From Acetatifactor sp. (GTDB lineage Bacteria > Bacillota > Clostridia > Lachnospirales > Lachnospiraceae): DNA of 8,452 nt. Location of the stretch: positions 1 to 8,452 of the forward strand of contig JAILPF010000298.1 of NCBI GenBank assembly GCA_024699575.1. Reading direction: 5' to 3'. Position 1 is the stretch's first letter; the number at the start of each line of letters is the position of its first letter. Positions 6,809 to 8,452 of this stretch are shown here, piece after piece. The position numbers and the translations under genes were made by a program. Under the pieces are notes generated by a model. That model did not search any database. It was not told the origin of the DNA and saw only the letters and a list, made by a program, of their open reading frames with translations.

Positions 6809-7075
6809 TGCTGTGACATGATAGCTATGAAGCGTGAGGTTGCTGCTTTCCAGCGATGAAAAGCAGGTTTTCCGTGGAGCGAATGTCAAGTTAGGAAACT
6901 GACGACAAGTCACTGTACCAGAAGACAGTCTACAACATAGTAGAAACGACGTGTTAAATCTTAGGCCGGATAGAAGAAAGCGTTGCGTAACGGTTTAGGA
7001 CACACACGGGAGAGTGTACAGTCACCGCTTGTCGTACTTAAGAATTAAAAGTGCGAAAAGGAGGCGACTTTTTTT
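6809..7075 (+). promoter_or_regulatory. Structured 5' leader of the S10 operon
   Basis: No gene fits this stretch on either strand, but it holds a chain of inverted repeats. CTGCTTT (6843-6849) pairs with AAAGCAG (6860-6866). GTC-AGTT (6885-6892, one bulged A) pairs with AACTGAC (6897-6903) around an AGGA tetraloop. ACTGT (6912-6916) pairs with ACAGT (6925-6929). TCTAC (6929-6933) pairs with GTAGA (6940-6944). CGGT (6991-6994) and GACACAC (6999-7005) pair with GTGT (7014-7017), GTC (7021-7023) and ACCG (7024-7027). A switch-like element follows at 7031-7075. Leaders of S10 operons in several bacteria are bound by a product of the operon (L4 in E. coli), and S10-operon leader motifs have been proposed for Clostridia. 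Whether this is one of those or a separate design I cannot tell without a covariance search. The promoter distance and structure make an autoregulatory leader the best reading. Confidence 0.65.
7031..7075 (+). promoter_or_regulatory. Mutually exclusive stems around the rpsJ ribosome binding site
   Basis: Stem A pairs TCGTACTT (7032-7039) with AAGTGCGA (7049-7056), 8 bp with one G-U, leaving the Shine-Dalgarno sequence AAAGGAGG (7057-7064) single-stranded. Stem B pairs AAAAGT-CG (7047-7055, G7053 bulged) with CGACTTTT (7065-7072), placing AAAAGGAGG in the apical loop and running into a total of seven T. Bases 7049-7055 are used by both, so only one stem can form. B could act as a weak intrinsic terminator or a translational gate. 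Confidence 0.55.
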
Positions 7076-7393
7076 ATGGCAAGTCAAGTAATGAGAATCA
7101 CCCTGAAGGCTTATGAGCATCAGTTGGTAGATGCATCTGCCGGAAAAATCATCGAAACTGTTAAGAAGACAGTTTCCCAGGTAAGTGGACCCGTACCTCT
7201 TCCTACTAAAAAGGAAGTTGTTACAATTCTGAGAGCAGTACACAAGTACAAAGACTCCAGAGAACAGTTCGAGCAGAGAACTCATAAGAGACTCATCGAT
7301 ATCATTGCACCTACCCAGAAGACAGTTGATGCATTGCAGAGACTGGAAATGCCTGCAGGTGTTTACATTGATATTAAAATGAAAAACAAATAA
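7076..7393 (+). CDS. rpsJ: Ribosomal protein S10 (uS10)
   Basis: The 105-residue protein is a full-length S10, part of the 30S head; in its NusE role S10 also joins transcription antitermination complexes with NusB. Family hallmarks are clear: [20 protein letters not shown] near the start, [17 protein letters not shown] around residues 37-53, the loop [20 protein letters not shown] (57-76), and the ending [14 protein letters not shown]. The length is within two or three residues of the usual 102-103. It is the first gene of the S10 cluster and is followed by rplC and rplD in the standard order. The ATG comes directly after seven T, with AAGGAGG ending 11 bases upstream, a slightly long spacing. 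Its expression is probably governed by the structured leader in front of it. Confidence 0.98.
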   Translation: MASQVMRITLKAYEHQLVDASAGKIIETVKKTVSQVSGPVPLPTKKEVVTILRAVHKYKDSREQFEQRTHKRLIDIIAPTQKTVDALQRLEMPAGVYIDIKMKNK

Positions 7394-7512
7394 TTAAGAA
7401 AGACCTCTACTAGACAAGAACAAGAGCCCGGAATGACGGGCGGGATTTTAACCCGATCCTGCGGAAAGTATAAAACGCGTGGTCCGCTATGTAGAAAACA
7501 GGAGGTAAAGAA
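7394..7512 (+). promoter_or_regulatory. Hairpin-rich gap between rpsJ and rplC
   Basis: The 119-nt spacer has no gene but several inverted repeats. GCCCG (7426-7430) pairs with CGGGC (7437-7441) around a 6-nt loop. CGGG (7441-7444) pairs with CCCG (7452-7455) around a 7-nt loop; the two stems share C7441, and the four C/G blocks can also pair in other combinations. GCGGA (7461-7465) pairs with TCCGC (7483-7487). The rplC ribosome binding site AGGAGG is at 7500-7505. No long T-run follows any stem. It may be an RNA control or processing site, or simply a spacer with secondary structure. Confidence 0.45.
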
Positions 7513-8196
7513 ATGAAGAAAGCAATTTTAGCAACAAAAGTTGGTATGACTCAGATCTTCAACGAGAACGGCGAGCTCGTACCTGTAACCGTACTTCAGG
7601 CAGGTCCTTGTGTTGTAACACAGCTCAAGACTGTTGAGAACGACGGATACGAAGCTGTTCAGGTTGGTTTCGTGGACATGAAGGACAAGATCGTTAACAA
7701 GGACGCCAACGGTAAGAAGGAAGTTATTCACCGTAACGGCGCTACGAAGTCAGTACAGGGTCACGTTAAGAAGGCCGGTACTTCATCAAAGAGATTTTTC
7801 AAAGAGTTTAAATTCGAGAATGCTTCAGAGTATCAGCTTGGTGCTGAGATCAAAGCAGACATCTTTGAAGCAGGCGATAAAGTAGACGCTACTGCAATTT
7901 CAAAGGGTAAAGGATTCCAGGGTGCCATCAAGAGACTTGGTCAGCACAGAGGACCCATGAAGCACGGTTCCAAATTCCACCGTCACCAGGGTTCAAACGG
8001 TGCTTGTTCATCCCCCAGCCGTGTATTTAAAGGCAAGGGAATGCCCGGACATATGGGAAGCGTAAAGGTTACCGTTCAGAATCTTGAGGTAGTAAGAGTT
8101 GACGCAGACAAGAACCTGCTTCTTGTAAAGGGTGCCGTACCCGGAGCTAAGAAAGCATTGGTTACCATCAAAGAGACCGTCAAGGTTGAAGCTTAG
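7513..8196 (+). CDS. rplC: Ribosomal protein L3 (uL3)
   Basis: This 227-residue protein is L3, an early-assembly 50S protein whose long loop reaches toward the peptidyl transferase centre. It starts [15 protein letters not shown] as expected, carries [20 protein letters not shown] (130-149) and [20 protein letters not shown] (169-188), and ends [20 protein letters not shown]. It is about 18 residues longer than the 209-residue Bacillus subtilis protein, mainly from an insertion at about residues 64-82, between VNK and GHVKKA. The ATG follows AGGAGG by 7 bases. It lies second in the S10 operon, 119 nt after rpsJ and 26 nt before rplD. The open frame is intact, so the extra segment is a true feature and not a frameshift. 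Confidence 0.97.
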   Translation: MKKAILATKVGMTQIFNENGELVPVTVLQAGPCVVTQLKTVENDGYEAVQVGFVDMKDKIVNKDANGKKEVIHRNGATKSVQGHVKKAGTSSKRFFKEFKFENASEYQLGAEIKADIFEAGDKVDATAISKGKGFQGAIKRLGQHRGPMKHGSKFHRHQGSNGACSSPSRVFKGKGMPGHMGSVKVTVQNLEVVRVDADKNLLLVKGAVPGAKKALVTIKETVKVEA

Positions 8197-8222
8197 TTTA
8201 ATGCGAAAGGAGGACCAATCAG

Positions 8223-8452
8223 ATGGCAAACGTTTCTGTTTATAATATGGAAGGCAAGGAAGTTGGTACAATCGAATTAAACGACGCTATATTTGGTGTT
8301 GAAGTCAATGAGCACCTTGTGCACATGGCAGTTGTACAGCAGCTTGCAAATAATCGTCAGGGAACCCAGAAGGCAAAGACCCGTTCTGAGGTATCCGGAG
8401 GCGGAAGAAAGCCCTGGAGGCAGAAGGGAACCGGTCATGCAAGACAGGGTTC
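8223..8452 (+). CDS. rplD: Ribosomal protein L4 (uL4), 3' partial
   Basis: The frame opens at ATG 8223, 9 bases after AAAGGAGG (8206-8213), and runs off the end of the window after 76 full codons. The N-terminal part reads [18 protein letters not shown], followed by [20 protein letters not shown] and the conserved loop [18 protein letters not shown], which in the ribosome extends into the exit tunnel wall. L4 is a 50S protein; in E. coli it also represses its own S10 operon by binding the leader, so its presence downstream of a structured leader is of interest here. Position after rplC is standard. Confidence 0.96.
   Translation, partial: MANVSVYNMEGKEVGTIELNDAIFGVEVNEHLVHMAVVQQLANNRQGTQKAKTRSEVSGGGRKPWRQKGTGHARQG

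Noticed and set aside
6650..6913. An 87-codon minus-strand open frame over the S10 promoter and leader
   Set aside because: It overlaps the promoters and leader hairpins and has no recognisable protein features; the RNA structure explains the stretch better.
6809..7075. T-box or metabolite riboswitch in front of rpsJ
   Set aside because: I see no T-box sequence or familiar riboswitch core, and a ribosomal operon makes a protein-bound leader more likely.
8008..8271. Minus-strand open frame across the rplC-rplD junction
   Set aside because: It runs opposite two certain ribosomal protein genes and has no recognisable features.

Overview
The window looks like chromosome from a low-to-mid GC Gram-positive anaerobe of the class Clostridia, most likely Lachnospiraceae. 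This rests on the ribosomal proteins (S10, L3, start of L4), strong purine-rich ribosome binding sites, and an ECF sigma factor of a type familiar from gut Clostridia. The genus cannot be fixed from sequence reading alone.

Layout. Bases 1-1329 (+) hold the 3' part of an arylsulfate sulfotransferase gene whose start lies outside the window. It converges on a 613-residue HD-GYP-like phosphohydrolase gene (1366-3207, -). A 171-base divergent intergenic region (3208-3378) carries back-to-back promoters that share a palindromic -10 box. It then opens a three-gene (+) operon: an ECF-type sigma factor (3379-3939), a one-pass membrane protein that is its probable anti-sigma factor (3939-4655, overlapping the sigma stop by one base), and an acyltransferase-3 membrane protein (4674-5714). 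A SAM-dependent methyltransferase related to RlmI (5729-6634, -) converges on that operon. Its promoter is divergent from the promoter of the S10 ribosomal operon: rpsJ (7076-7393), rplC (7513-8196) and the 5' part of rplD (8223 to the window end).

How the parts work together. The sigma/anti-sigma/acyltransferase cluster reads as a cell-envelope signalling unit: the membrane protein would hold the sigma factor and sense something outside the cell, and the acyltransferase would modify an envelope polymer. The function of the unit is inferred from gene order and protein architecture. The ribosomal block is conventional in its proteins but not in its RNA. A leader of about 265 nt precedes rpsJ. 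It contains a chain of short hairpins and, just before the start codon, two mutually exclusive stems that either free the Shine-Dalgarno sequence or place it in the loop of a hairpin running into a U-tract. A further 119-nt hairpin-rich gap separates rpsJ and rplC. These look like an autoregulatory (attenuation or translational) control region and are the most interesting non-coding signal in the window.

No tRNA, rRNA, CRISPR array, transposase or phage gene was recognised.
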